64,000 nucleotides of DNA from the NCBI RefSeq assembly GCF_030929615.1, contig NZ_JAVFVU010000033.1:28303-92302 (forward strand), in the 5' to 3' direction. The DNA is from Dyadobacter sp. LHD-138. GTDB lineage: Bacteria > Bacteroidota > Bacteroidia > Cytophagales > Spirosomataceae. Position 1 is the stretch's first letter, and every line of letters starts with the position of its first letter. The notes below the pieces were generated by a model that worked only from the letters and a program-made list of their open reading frames with translations, was not told where the DNA came from and did no database searches. Shown one piece after another: positions 17,629 to 26,122 of this stretch. Position numbers and translations under genes: made by a program.

Positions 17629-18570
17629 ATGAAGTACGCATTTTCCTTATTCCTGCTATTTTTTGCTGCAAAAGCATGGGCACAAAACATCTCGCCCTCT
17701 CCTGAAATTATCTCAAAACACGTTTATAAACTTGCCTCAGACAAAATGAAAGGGCGTGGCACCGGAAGTAAGGAAAATGCCAAGGCAGCCCAATATGTGA
17801 TCAAAGAATTCAAAAAATACAATCTCAAACCGCTGGGTACCGACGGTTTCAAACAAGAATTTATTGCAAAAGTACGTCGTGTTGTCGTTCCTGACAGTTT
17901 ACGTAAAGCCCAGAACATTATCGGATTTCTTGATAATGGTGCTGAGTTCACTATCGTTATCGGTGCTCATTTCGATCATCTGGGACTTGGAAAACAGGGA
18001 AGTTCAAAAGATGAACATCCTGAGGGAAAAATACACAACGGTGCAGACGATAATGCTTCGGGCGTAGCCGGCTTGCTTGAACTGGCACGTTATTTTTCAG
18101 GAAACCATATTAAAGAGCCTTACAATTTTCTTTTCATCGCATTTGGTGCAGAGGAACTGGGACTTTTAGGATCGAAACATTTTGTAAATAACCCCACGTT
18201 GCCATTGAACAAAATCAGTTTTATGAGCAATATGGATATGATTGGCCGCTATAATCCGGATCGCGGTGTTGGCATTGGCGGGTTTGGAACGAGTGATCAA
18301 TGGCCGGAGGTTTTCAAACCGGTAAAGAGTGATATCAAATTTTTCACTGACGCGGCAGGAAGCGGCGGATCGGACCATGGTTCGTTTTATGCGAAACAAA
18401 TTCCCGTGTTGTTTTTCCACACAGGAGGCCACGATGATTATCACAAACCGTCGGATGACGCAGAAAAAGTTGATTCCAAGTCGGAAGCAGGTATTCTGAA
18501 CATTGAAATCCAGATTATTGAAAGCGCAATGAAGCTCCCGAAGCTTCATTTCACGGAGGTTAAAAACTGA
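17629..18570 (+). CDS. M28 family zinc aminopeptidase, secreted
   Basis: 313 residues with signal peptide MKYAFSLFLLFFAAKAWAQ. The two-zinc site is intact: GAHFDHLG (His, Asp), GADDNASGVAGLLELA (bridging Asp), AFGAEELGLLGS (catalytic Glu and ligand Glu), NMDMIGR (Asp) and the last His in HDDYHKPSD. M28 enzymes release N-terminal amino acids from peptides, here probably in the periplasm. It has its own promoter-like element directly after a terminator, so it is probably monocistronic. Confidence 0.95.
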   Translation: MKYAFSLFLLFFAAKAWAQNISPSPEIISKHVYKLASDKMKGRGTGSKENAKAAQYVIKEFKKYNLKPLGTDGFKQEFIAKVRRVVVPDSLRKAQNIIGFLDNGAEFTIVIGAHFDHLGLGKQGSSKDEHPEGKIHNGADDNASGVAGLLELARYFSGNHIKEPYNFLFIAFGAEELGLLGSKHFVNNPTLPLNKISFMSNMDMIGRYNPDRGVGIGGFGTSDQWPEVFKPVKSDIKFFTDAAGSGGSDHGSFYAKQIPVLFFHTGGHDDYHKPSDDAEKVDSKSEAGILNIEIQIIESAMKLPKLHFTEVKN

Positions 18571-18661
18571 TTGTATCAAGTTTATAAGTGAATTCGATCC
18601 GATAATTTCGCTGGTTATGTGTTATATTTACCATAACCGGCGTAGTTGCGTTTAAATAATT

Positions 18662-18690
18662 GTGAACCTTAAATTCCACAAGATTTGTTC
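18662..18690 (+). other. Possible broken signal peptide of the trehalase gene
   Basis: A GTG at 18662 opens MNLKFHKI in a frame one base off from the trehalase frame, which begins with LFGFIAPSVTFGQ. Joined, these would make a normal signal peptide (lysine-containing n-region, hydrophobic core, AQ-like cleavage site). One extra T near 18687 would fuse them. It is either a real frameshift, a sequence error or chance. Confidence 0.4.
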
Positions 18691-20235
18691 GGATTCATTG
18701 CCCCCTCAGTTACGTTCGGTCAGGCCCTGACTTCTCCGGAAGAGTTGTTTGGGAGCCTGTTTAATGATATACAAAACAGTCATATTTTCAGCGATTCGAA
18801 AACCTTTGCAGATTGTATCCCGCTGGACGATCCGTTATTGATCATTGAAAAATATTATCGCGACAAAAACGACCCCGACTTCGATCTCGCCGACTTCGTT
18901 TATCAGCATTTTAGAATTCCTGCTGAAATAAAAGTCGGTTTTATCGCCGATACCAGCCTTTCCACGGAAGAGCACATCCGAAAACTCTGGCCCTATCTGA
19001 CCCGCCAGCCCGAAAACCAGGAACGCGGAGGTTCATTGATCCCCTTACCCAATCCCTACGTAGTGCCCGGCGGCCGTTTCAGGGAAATTTATTACTGGGA
19101 CAGCTATTTTACCATGTTGGGATTAAGGGAATGCGGCCGTGTCGATCTGATCGAAAACATGATCAACAACTTCGCTTACCTGATCAATACCTTCGGCCAT
19201 GTGCCAACCGGAAACCGGACTTATTATCTGAGCAGATCACAACCACCGTTTTTTTCGCTGATGATCCGGTTGTACAGTGAAATGAAAGGAAAAAAGATAT
19301 TGAAAAGATATCTCCCGCAGATGCAGCGGGAATACGATTACTGGATGGATGAAGGCAATTCCGAAAGAGCGGATTTTACCGCGCACCGCCGTGTTGTTCG
19401 CTTGCCAAACGACGTTTTGCTTAACCGGTATTGGGATGACAAGTCCTCACCAAGGCCGGAAGCATTCAAGGAAGACGTGGAACTGGCGGCTCTGGCTATC
19501 GAAAGCTATCCTGTTTCGGCTGAATCCATTTACCGACATCTCCGGGCGGCGGCAGAATCCGGCTGGGATTTCAGCAGCCGGTGGTTTGAAGATGAGAATG
19601 ATTTTTCGTCGATCCATACCACCGATATTATCCCGGTTGATCTGAACTGTCTGATGCACCATCTGGAAAAAACCCTGGCTGAGGCCTATTTACTTAATGA
19701 CGAATACGAGTGTTTTCAACTTTATGAAGACAAAGCGAAAAAAAGGTGTGAGGCCGTGGAAACGTACTTTTGGGATAATAACCGGAATTATTACATGGAC
19801 TATAATTTTGTAAAAAAAGATTTCACCAAGGCCGTTACCCTGGCCGGAACATTTCCGTTGTATTTCAAACTGGCAAAAAAACAGCAGTCGCATTACGTTA
19901 GAAAATATATACGACTGAACTTTATGCGTTCGGGCGGATTACTTACAACCGCGATTAAAACCGGTCAGCAGTGGGACGCGCCAAACGGCTGGGCACCTTT
20001 GCAATGGATTACTTACAAGGGTCTCAGAAATTATAATTTTCATAAAACAGCCAACGAACTCAGTGCCGAATGGCTTTCACTGAATGAAAAAGAATTTAAG
20101 AGAACCGGAAAAATGATGGAAAAGTATAATGTTTCGGATACCAATCTGGAAGCTGGCGGCGGAGAATATGAGGTTCAGGAAGGTTTTGGATGGACCAACG
20201 GTGTTTATCTTCGTATGAAAAACAGGAAAAGATAG
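18685..20235 (+). CDS. treA: Trehalase (GH37)
   Basis: 516 residues in the open frame. Both GH37 signatures are present: PGGRFREIYYWDSYF (residues 128-142) and QWDAPNGWAPLQW (about 432-444). It hydrolyses alpha,alpha-trehalose to two glucoses, probably in the periplasm. The only in-frame start is TTG at 18685 (a stop lies at 18670-18672), which leaves a short hydrophobic stretch without a basic n-region; see the possible frameshift just upstream. The catalytic domain itself is complete. A YdeI/DUF1905 gene follows with a 2-base gap, so they are co-transcribed. Confidence 0.92.
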   Translation: MFGFIAPSVTFGQALTSPEELFGSLFNDIQNSHIFSDSKTFADCIPLDDPLLIIEKYYRDKNDPDFDLADFVYQHFRIPAEIKVGFIADTSLSTEEHIRKLWPYLTRQPENQERGGSLIPLPNPYVVPGGRFREIYYWDSYFTMLGLRECGRVDLIENMINNFAYLINTFGHVPTGNRTYYLSRSQPPFFSLMIRLYSEMKGKKILKRYLPQMQREYDYWMDEGNSERADFTAHRRVVRLPNDVLLNRYWDDKSSPRPEAFKEDVELAALAIESYPVSAESIYRHLRAAAESGWDFSSRWFEDENDFSSIHTTDIIPVDLNCLMHHLEKTLAEAYLLNDEYECFQLYEDKAKKRCEAVETYFWDNNRNYYMDYNFVKKDFTKAVTLAGTFPLYFKLAKKQQSHYVRKYIRLNFMRSGGLLTTAIKTGQQWDAPNGWAPLQWITYKGLRNYNFHKTANELSAEWLSLNEKEFKRTGKMMEKYNVSDTNLEAGGGEYEVQEGFGWTNGVYLRMKNRKR

Positions 20236-20237
20236 CC

Positions 20238-20741
20238 ATGCCGATTATTTTCAAAACTAAAATCGATTGCCTGGATTACATGGCCAACATGCGGTACCTA
20301 CTGATACCAAATGAAATTGTCATGCAGCTTGGCGGATCGTTTTCAATCCGGCTTTGGTGCACGGCCAATGAAAAAGTAAAATGGCAATGCGGTCTGACGG
20401 CCCTTGGAAACGGAGATGCTTACATCAGTTTAAATGCGCAGCGACTCAAACAACTCAAGGCAAAACCGGGTGACGAGGTAACGTTATCGCTCGAAAAAGA
20501 TGACAGCGAATTCGGGCTGGAAGTCCCGGAAGAATTAAAAGAACTGCTTGAACAAGATCCAGAGGGCAACAAACGTTTTCATCAGCTGGTTGCCGGTAAA
20601 CAGCGCTTTATTATACGCGTTATCACAAGTGTAAAAAGTAGTCAGCTGCGCATCGAACGTGCCGTAACCCTGATCGAAAACCTGAAAAAGTTGACGGTGG
20701 GAAAAGAAAGTTTTAAGGATATTCTCGGCAAGTATTCCTGA
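20238..20741 (+). CDS. DUF1905 plus YdeI/OmdA-type domain protein
   Basis: 167 residues from the ATG at 20238, two bases after the trehalase stop; an upstream in-frame start at 20190 would overlap trehalase and adds no family sequence. The N-terminal 95 residues look like DUF1905 (small beta-barrel: VKWQCGLTALGNGDAYISLN, GDEVTLSLEKDDSEFGLEVP). The C-terminal 65 residues resemble the YdeI/OmpD-associated helical domain that recurs with DUF1905. Function is not established; the link to trehalase is positional only. Confidence 0.75.
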   Translation: MPIIFKTKIDCLDYMANMRYLLIPNEIVMQLGGSFSIRLWCTANEKVKWQCGLTALGNGDAYISLNAQRLKQLKAKPGDEVTLSLEKDDSEFGLEVPEELKELLEQDPEGNKRFHQLVAGKQRFIIRVITSVKSSQLRIERAVTLIENLKKLTVGKESFKDILGKYS

Positions 20742-20864
20742 TGTTTTGGAATCGCGTAATTTATCAGATTGCAATAAAATTCTTGAAAAATTACGACCTT
20801 GGCTACGTTTTATCGAAAAAAAAATTAATACCTTGTTGTAAATTAACACCTTGGGCCCAATTCC

Positions 20865-21653
20865 ATGAAATTAAAAATATACCAAATAGACGCATTTACC
20901 GATCAGCTTTTTTCCGGTAATCCGGCTGCCGTGGTTCCCCTGGAAAACTGGCTCCCAGACGAAGTACTTCAGAACATCGCGGCGGAAAATAATCTGGCTG
21001 AGACTGCTTTTTATGTCCCCAACGAAACGGGTTACCACATCCGCTGGTTCACACCTTCGGTCGAAGTGGAGCTTTGCGGCCATGCCACGCTTGCTTCCGC
21101 CTATGTTATTTTCAACATTCAGGGATTCGATGGAGATCTGATCCGTTTTGAGTCGCTGAGCGGCGAACTTACCGTGCTTCACAAAGACAGTTGGCTGACG
21201 CTTAATTTCCCGATAGATCAATACAATATGGCCGTTCCGCCTCCGGCGTTGATGGAAAGCCTAAACGGGGTTAGTATTCTGGAAGTGTACAAGGGAAAAA
21301 CCGATTATATGGTTGTCCTGGACAGTGAAGCAGAGGTACGCGATCTTGATTTTGACATTATCATACTTTCCACAATTCCGGCTAGAGGTATCATCATAAC
21401 GGCTCCTGGCGACGAAGTTGATTTCGTTTCCCGCTTTTTTGCACCACAGTCCGGTATCGATGAAGATCCTGTGACAGGTTCCGCGCATACCACTTTGATC
21501 CCGTATTGGGCAGAAAAGCTTTCGAAAACAGAACTTACTGCCAAACAACTTTCAAAACGCGGAGGTTATTTAAAATGTGAACTGGATGGCGAGCGGGTAA
21601 ACATCGGCGGACAGGCCAGAATATATCTTCACGGAGAAATTGAGATTGACTGA
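20865..21653 (+). CDS. PhzF family isomerase/epimerase
   Basis: 262 residues. The fold signatures are DAFTDQLFSGNPAAVVPL at the N terminus, the catalytic glutamate in NNLAETAFYV, WFTPSVEVELCGHATLASA, and DEDPVTGSAHTTL in the second half. PhzF relatives are cytosolic diaminopimelate-epimerase-fold proteins, often of unknown substrate; the phenazine step itself is unlikely here as no phz genes are nearby. Converges with a DMT transporter across a hairpin at 21679-21712. Confidence 0.93.
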   Translation: MKLKIYQIDAFTDQLFSGNPAAVVPLENWLPDEVLQNIAAENNLAETAFYVPNETGYHIRWFTPSVEVELCGHATLASAYVIFNIQGFDGDLIRFESLSGELTVLHKDSWLTLNFPIDQYNMAVPPPALMESLNGVSILEVYKGKTDYMVVLDSEAEVRDLDFDIIILSTIPARGIIITAPGDEVDFVSRFFAPQSGIDEDPVTGSAHTTLIPYWAEKLSKTELTAKQLSKRGGYLKCELDGERVNIGGQARIYLHGEIEID

Positions 21654-21678
21654 GACAATTCTGTTTGACATAATATTC

Positions 21679-21712
21679 AGCGATCCGGTCTTTATTAAAA
21701 TGTCGGATCGCT
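21679..21712. terminator. Bidirectional terminator between phzF-like and DMT genes
   Basis: Perfect arms AGCGATCCG and CGGATCGCT are followed by a T run on the plus strand. The right arm reaches into the stop codon of the DMT gene (stop at 21711-21713). Confidence 0.7.
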
Positions 21713-22601
21713 ATTTTTTAGCTAACTGTTGCCCGCTTAACTTCGCTTTTTGACCGGCATAAAGCCCGACAATTACAAACAGTGTTCCTATAACCGTGTA
21801 AATCGTAACGGGTTCATCCATCAACCACCAGGCAAAGAAAAACCCAAATAGCGGACAAAGAAAAAGCCATAAAGAAGCCCGGACGGTATCAAGTCTTAAA
21901 AGGTAAAACCAACATATCAACCCCAAAATCGATACGGCAAGGCTCAGCCATAGCACCGATGCCCAAAATTGTCCGTCCCATCGGGTAACAGAAAAATCTC
22001 CGAATAGCATCGTGACGGGAAGCAGGAAAATCCCCCCAAGCATAACTTGCCAGCCATTAATCAAAAGATTGGGAAGCTCCCATTGCACCGTTGCATAATA
22101 CACACTGGCTGCAGAAACAGCGATCATGCTCACGAGAAGCAGCACAATACCCAGCATTGTCGTATGACTTTCACGCAGCAGCGGGTACGTGGCAATGGCA
22201 ACACCTGACATACCAAGGACAATTCCCAGCCATTCTGCCTTCGCCGGTTTTCGGCCAAGCCACCACGCAGACAACAGGACAATAATCAATGGATTGACAG
22301 AAACGGCGAGGCTTCCGATCCCGGCCGCAGTATATTTCATCGCACACACGTAGAGACCGAGGTACAGCGTTGTATTAAGAAATCCGAATAAACCCAGCTG
22401 TATAAATTCTTTCCCATTGGGAAGCCGGTAGGCGGCATTTTTGCCAAAAGTGTAAGAAAAACCGAGCAATAATATACCGGCGATAAAAAAACGAACGTTT
22501 GCTAATATCAACGGAGAAGCAGACTGAACACCGAACTTGGTTGCAACAGAAGCCGAGGCCCAAAGAATGGAAAAGACGAGACCGATAAAAATATTTTTCA
22601 C
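21711..22601 (-). CDS. DMT superfamily (EamA) transporter
   Basis: 296 residues in ten hydrophobic segments arranged as two EamA repeats, the standard drug/metabolite transporter architecture. Typical positions: the opening IFIGLVFSILWASASVATKF, FLNTTLYLGLYVCAMKYTAAG closing the first half, and LDTVRASLWLFLCPLFGFFF near the C terminus. Inner-membrane exporter of amino acids or other metabolites; the substrate is unknown. It is divergent from the OmpA-type gene with a 73-base spacer. Confidence 0.9.
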   Translation of the reverse strand: MKNIFIGLVFSILWASASVATKFGVQSASPLILANVRFFIAGILLLGFSYTFGKNAAYRLPNGKEFIQLGLFGFLNTTLYLGLYVCAMKYTAAGIGSLAVSVNPLIIVLLSAWWLGRKPAKAEWLGIVLGMSGVAIATYPLLRESHTTMLGIVLLLVSMIAVSAASVYYATVQWELPNLLINGWQVMLGGIFLLPVTMLFGDFSVTRWDGQFWASVLWLSLAVSILGLICWFYLLRLDTVRASLWLFLCPLFGFFFAWWLMDEPVTIYTVIGTLFVIVGLYAGQKAKLSGQQLAKK

Positions 22602-22674
22602 TTCAAAAAGTAATTATGTTTCAAAAATACAAGAAGCATTTCGGCTTCGACCTCTCTTTTTCATATTTTTGAAG

Positions 22675-24081
22675 ATGATTAGTAAAAAAAATGCAAAGTG
22701 GCTTCTTGTTTTTCTTCTTAGCCACTCCTGTTATTCCGCGTTTTCGCAAAACCAGTGGACTTATGATTTCAATAACGGCCTCGCCCCTATTGAAAAAGGA
22801 GGTCCGGTTTTACATAAATTAGGACAGTCCGGTCAGTTGATCCAGGAAAAGGTACCGGGAAGCGGTGAGAAAGGCGTCCCCGAATTAATCAGGACTATTT
22901 ATCAGTTTGAAAAAAATTCCGGATTACAGTTTGACAACAAGGAGACGAAGGGTTTTCTAAACAAATCATTTACCGTAGAAATTTATTTTAAGCTTACAGA
23001 ACTTGACAGCTGGAAGCGTGTCCTCGATTTTAAAAACCGCAAAAGCGATTACGGAAGTTATATTTATGACGGAAAGTTAAATTTCTACGATTTCGCGATC
23101 GGTGAAAAAGCACCTGTCAGGGCTAATCAGTATATTCACTATGTGTATTCCAGGGATTTCGAGACGAAAATCATCAAAATGTACGTGAATGGTTTGTCAA
23201 AAGTTGAATTTAAAGATCCGGGAACGGAAGGGATGCTGGATAACGATCAGGTATTAAATCTTTTCCAGGACGATCTGGTGGCAAACCATGAAGCGAGTGC
23301 CGGATCCGTCGCGTTGATCCGTCTGTATGATCGCGTTATGACGCCTGTTTTTATCCGGCGAAGTTTTCAAACAATCAGCAGATTACCAAAGGAATCTGTG
23401 GCAGAGGTTGAGCAAGTCAAAGAAGAACCCAAAACGATTGAAAAAGAAACGCCGACGATCAATAAAAATCTCGTTCGGGTTACGGGAAAAGTATTTGACG
23501 GCAGGAATCTCAATGCGGTTGAGCAAGCGGAAGTTTCGGTCCGAAAATCCCTCAATGACTCACTTGTAGCCAAAACCACGGTACAAAAAGGCAGCTATTC
23601 TTTTGAATTAAAACCGCATGAATCTTACCGGATAACCGTTCAATCAGCGGGTTTTCAGCCTAAAATCATTCCGGTCAGGACAACTGCCCGCGCCACCGAG
23701 GTTAAATCACTGGTAAGCCTAAGCCCGGAAACATTTGAAAGTCCTTTGGCAACCATTTTGTTTAACCAGAGCAACGACACGCTTCAAAGTCAGGCGAGAT
23801 CCCAGCTCGATAACATTATTGCCTATTTCCAGACCCGGACAGATCTTAAAATCATGCTGAAAGGGCATACCGATAACATCGGAGATTTTGACAAGAATAT
23901 CGAATTGTCCGGCCAGCGCGTTAGTGTGGTAAAAAACTATCTAATGGAAAAAGGGATCAGTGCAGACCGTATTGAAGGCGTTGGGTATGGCTCGACCAGG
24001 CCCAGTCAAAAGAATTTGTCGGAAGAACTTAGAAAATTAAACCGCCGGGTGGAAGTTTGGGCGGAGCCTATAAAAAGATAA
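22675..24081 (+). CDS. OmpA family protein with LamG-like and carboxypeptidase-regulatory-like domains
   Basis: 468 residues from the ATG at 22675, where MISKKNAKWLLVFLLSHSCYSAFSQ is a signal peptide; the longer frame from 22537 overlaps the divergent DMT gene. Residues about 30-230 form a LamG/concanavalin-like beta sandwich (SFTVEIYFKLTELDSWKRVL). A carboxypeptidase-regulatory-like domain follows at about 260-340 (VRVTGKVFDGRNLNAVEQAE). The C terminus is an OmpA peptidoglycan-binding domain (LKGHTDNIGDFDKNIELSGQ, then RVEVWAEP). Probably an outer-membrane-associated, cell-wall-anchored protein. Confidence 0.88.
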   Translation: MISKKNAKWLLVFLLSHSCYSAFSQNQWTYDFNNGLAPIEKGGPVLHKLGQSGQLIQEKVPGSGEKGVPELIRTIYQFEKNSGLQFDNKETKGFLNKSFTVEIYFKLTELDSWKRVLDFKNRKSDYGSYIYDGKLNFYDFAIGEKAPVRANQYIHYVYSRDFETKIIKMYVNGLSKVEFKDPGTEGMLDNDQVLNLFQDDLVANHEASAGSVALIRLYDRVMTPVFIRRSFQTISRLPKESVAEVEQVKEEPKTIEKETPTINKNLVRVTGKVFDGRNLNAVEQAEVSVRKSLNDSLVAKTTVQKGSYSFELKPHESYRITVQSAGFQPKIIPVRTTARATEVKSLVSLSPETFESPLATILFNQSNDTLQSQARSQLDNIIAYFQTRTDLKIMLKGHTDNIGDFDKNIELSGQRVSVVKNYLMEKGISADRIEGVGYGSTRPSQKNLSEELRKLNRRVEVWAEPIKR

Positions 24082-24106
24082 AGCCATCTCATGAAGACGG
24101 CTTTAT
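24078..24106 (+). terminator. Hairpin after the OmpA-type gene
   Basis: Arms ATAAAGCC (24078-24085) and GGCTTTAT (24099-24106) pair perfectly and overlap the stop codon. A T-rich region follows further downstream. Confidence 0.6.
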
Positions 24107-24724
24107 ACTGACTATTCCTAAACCCTTAACCTTTTCTTATCTTTATTTGCCCGAATTACAGACTGATAGCTTCAAATTTGTTACCAGGTGTCAGACCATT
24201 CAGGTCAAAATTATTTCGTTTTATTAAAATCCTTTGTTAATCATTTCTAACATTGGACTATCATTATTCTACAAAGTCACAATTTTCTCAATAATACTTC
24301 AATTTTCTTATTTTACAAAATTGAAATTTATTCAATCAATATACGATGTGAATCCGTTTTCAGATTTATCAAAAAAACTATTCCCCGACCTCTCTGCACA
24401 TAAACTTAGACAACCCTAAGTCCTCTAAAAATAAATCTCCTTTATATGAATACAAATATAATATATATTTAATTCAGCGTCATGGATTTATTCAATTTTT
24501 ATTTCAGTCATTCGATATACAAATGTCCATATAAATTTTGATATTACAAATTACCTAAAAAATACAAAACAGAATATTGTTTGGAATTTTCTAAAATAAA
24601 AAGCATTAAATTAACAATTAACGATTGATTATCACCAACATTTAAAAATTATATTCTGAATATAAAAAAAATTACCAAACAAACACACATCTTGAAATAT
24701 TTATATATTCTTTAAAAAATACAA
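24107..24724. other. AT-rich gene-free region
   Basis: About 620 bases between convergent OmpA-type and pth genes with strikingly low G+C compared with both neighbours, many A/T homopolymers and runs such as AATATAATATATATTT. A weak 61-residue frame at 24234-24419 has no recognisable character. No RNA gene or clear repeat was seen. It may be a decayed insertion or a structural AT-rich region. Confidence 0.65.
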
Positions 24725-25285
24725 TCATTGGTTGTAATTATTCATCGCATATTGTATACCCAAAGTACAAAACGAAATGATCATATCGCATCCGGTGTCT
24801 AAAAATATGGGCAACTCATCCATTTCTTCCTTGGAAAAAGGTTTTAGAACATAATCTACTTGCCTTCCACGAGGAAAATTATTTCCGATGCCAAATCGTA
24901 GTCTCGGATACTCGGAAGTGCCCAGAATTTCCTCAATATTCCTCAATCCGTTGTGTCCGCCATGGCTTCCCTTGGGTTTTATCCTTAAAGTCCCGAAAGG
25001 CAGCTGCAATTCATCGACAATCACCAGTAAGTTCTCTTTTGGTATTTTATACTGGTCCATATAGTAGCGAATCGCCTTCCCGCTCAGATTCATGTACGTG
25101 GTTGGCTTAATAAAATAAAACTGCCGTCCTTTATGTTTCCACTCGGCGACAAATGCGAGTTTTTCAAAAGAAAATTTAAAGTCGTTCTGAGCAGCCAGCC
25201 TGTCCAGCACCATAAATCCTATATTATGCCTTGTAAAAGCATATTCCGGGCCAATATTTCCCAGTCCTGCTATCAGGTATTTCAT
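24725..25285 (-). CDS. pth: Peptidyl-tRNA hydrolase
   Basis: 186 residues from the ATG at 25285, where MKYLIAGLGNIGPEYAFTRH matches the family N terminus; the 13 extra residues of the longer frame do not. The catalytic histidine lies in TRHNIGFMVLD, followed by TYMNLSGKAI (Asn) and VDELQLPFGTLRIKPKGSHGGHNGLRNIEE. It recycles tRNA from stalled peptidyl-tRNA in the cytosol. It stands beside the AT-rich region and is divergent from pyrR. Confidence 0.97.
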   Translation of the reverse strand: MKYLIAGLGNIGPEYAFTRHNIGFMVLDRLAAQNDFKFSFEKLAFVAEWKHKGRQFYFIKPTTYMNLSGKAIRYYMDQYKIPKENLLVIVDELQLPFGTLRIKPKGSHGGHNGLRNIEEILGTSEYPRLRFGIGNNFPRGRQVDYVLKPFSKEEMDELPIFLDTGCDMIISFCTLGIQYAMNNYNQ

Positions 25286-25534
25286 CCGTATTAAATTGAA
25301 AATAATAAAAACATCCGTCGACAATCAGTTTATTAATTGCGGATTCAAAGTTACAGTAATCTGTGTCTGGAATAAAATTAGTTATCAATTGGCCGTTTTT
25401 CCGAAGAATTAATCAGGCTGTCCATGAGCAGAATTCATATTCTTTTCATCCAGGAATAATACTTATTGCAGGGAAAAGTTTTACATTTCATAAATGTGAG
25501 CTTAATTTAGGCTAAAATTCAGGAAAATAATACC

Positions 25535-26074
25535 ATGTCTATCAAACGACTTATTTTAAGCAGCCCGCTATTGGAGATCATGACCAGCCGGTTATGTCAA
25601 GAACTTATTGAAAATCACCAGGATTTTGACAATACCGTCATCATGGGTTTGCAGCCCAGGGGAATTTTCTTCGCAGAGCGTGTTGTGGCTGAATTGCGTG
25701 AACGTACCGGAAAAGATATTCCGCTTGGACATCTGGATGCGACTTTTTATCGTGACGATTTTCGCCGCCGGGACTCTCCGCTTTTGCCCAATAAAACGAA
25801 CGTGCCTTTTCTTATCGAGGGAAAACGTGTGATCCTGATCGATGACGTACTTGCCAGCGGACGCATGGTTCGTGCGGCTCTGGACGCCATGACAGCCTTT
25901 GGACGGCCTAAAATGGTAGAACTGCTCGTGCTGATCGACCGTCGTTACAACCGCGAGCTACCGATAGAGCCTGATTATTTCGGCATGAAAGTAAATACGC
26001 TCGAAAGTCAGCGTGTGCTTGTTGAATGGAAAGAACAAGGTTTTGAAACCGACCACATCTGGATGGTAGATTAG
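25535..26074 (+). CDS. pyrR: PyrR-type phosphoribosyltransferase
   Basis: 179 residues, type I PRTase fold. The PRPP-binding loop is VILIDDVLASGRMV (residues 99-112) and the hood region includes GLQPRGIFFAERV; the C terminus NTLESQRVLVEWKEQGFETD is typical of PyrR. PyrR acts as uracil phosphoribosyltransferase and, in some bacteria, as an attenuator of pyrimidine genes. No pyr genes and no attenuator leader are visible here, so only the enzymatic role is supported. Confidence 0.92.
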   Translation: MSIKRLILSSPLLEIMTSRLCQELIENHQDFDNTVIMGLQPRGIFFAERVVAELRERTGKDIPLGHLDATFYRDDFRRRDSPLLPNKTNVPFLIEGKRVILIDDVLASGRMVRAALDAMTAFGRPKMVELLVLIDRRYNRELPIEPDYFGMKVNTLESQRVLVEWKEQGFETDHIWMVD

Positions 26075-26122
26075 ATCAATGAGGAATAATTGAAGGCTCA
26101 GCATCATGCTGTCCTGCTCCCT

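Noticed and set aside
20865..21653. PhzF as evidence for a phenazine cluster
   Set aside because: None of the other phenazine genes lie nearby; PhzF-like proteins are widespread with unknown roles.
24234..24419. 61-residue ORF in the AT-rich island
   Set aside because: Low-complexity hydrophobic and lysine-rich translation expected of AT-rich sequence; no homology or start signal seen.
25286..25534. Possible pyrimidine attenuator before pyrR
   Set aside because: No anti-terminator/terminator pair or conserved PyrR-binding loop could be seen in the leader, and no pyr operon follows.
26099..26111. Small palindrome CAGCAT-C-ATGCTG between pyrR and the next gene
   Set aside because: Too short and without a T run to be called a terminator.
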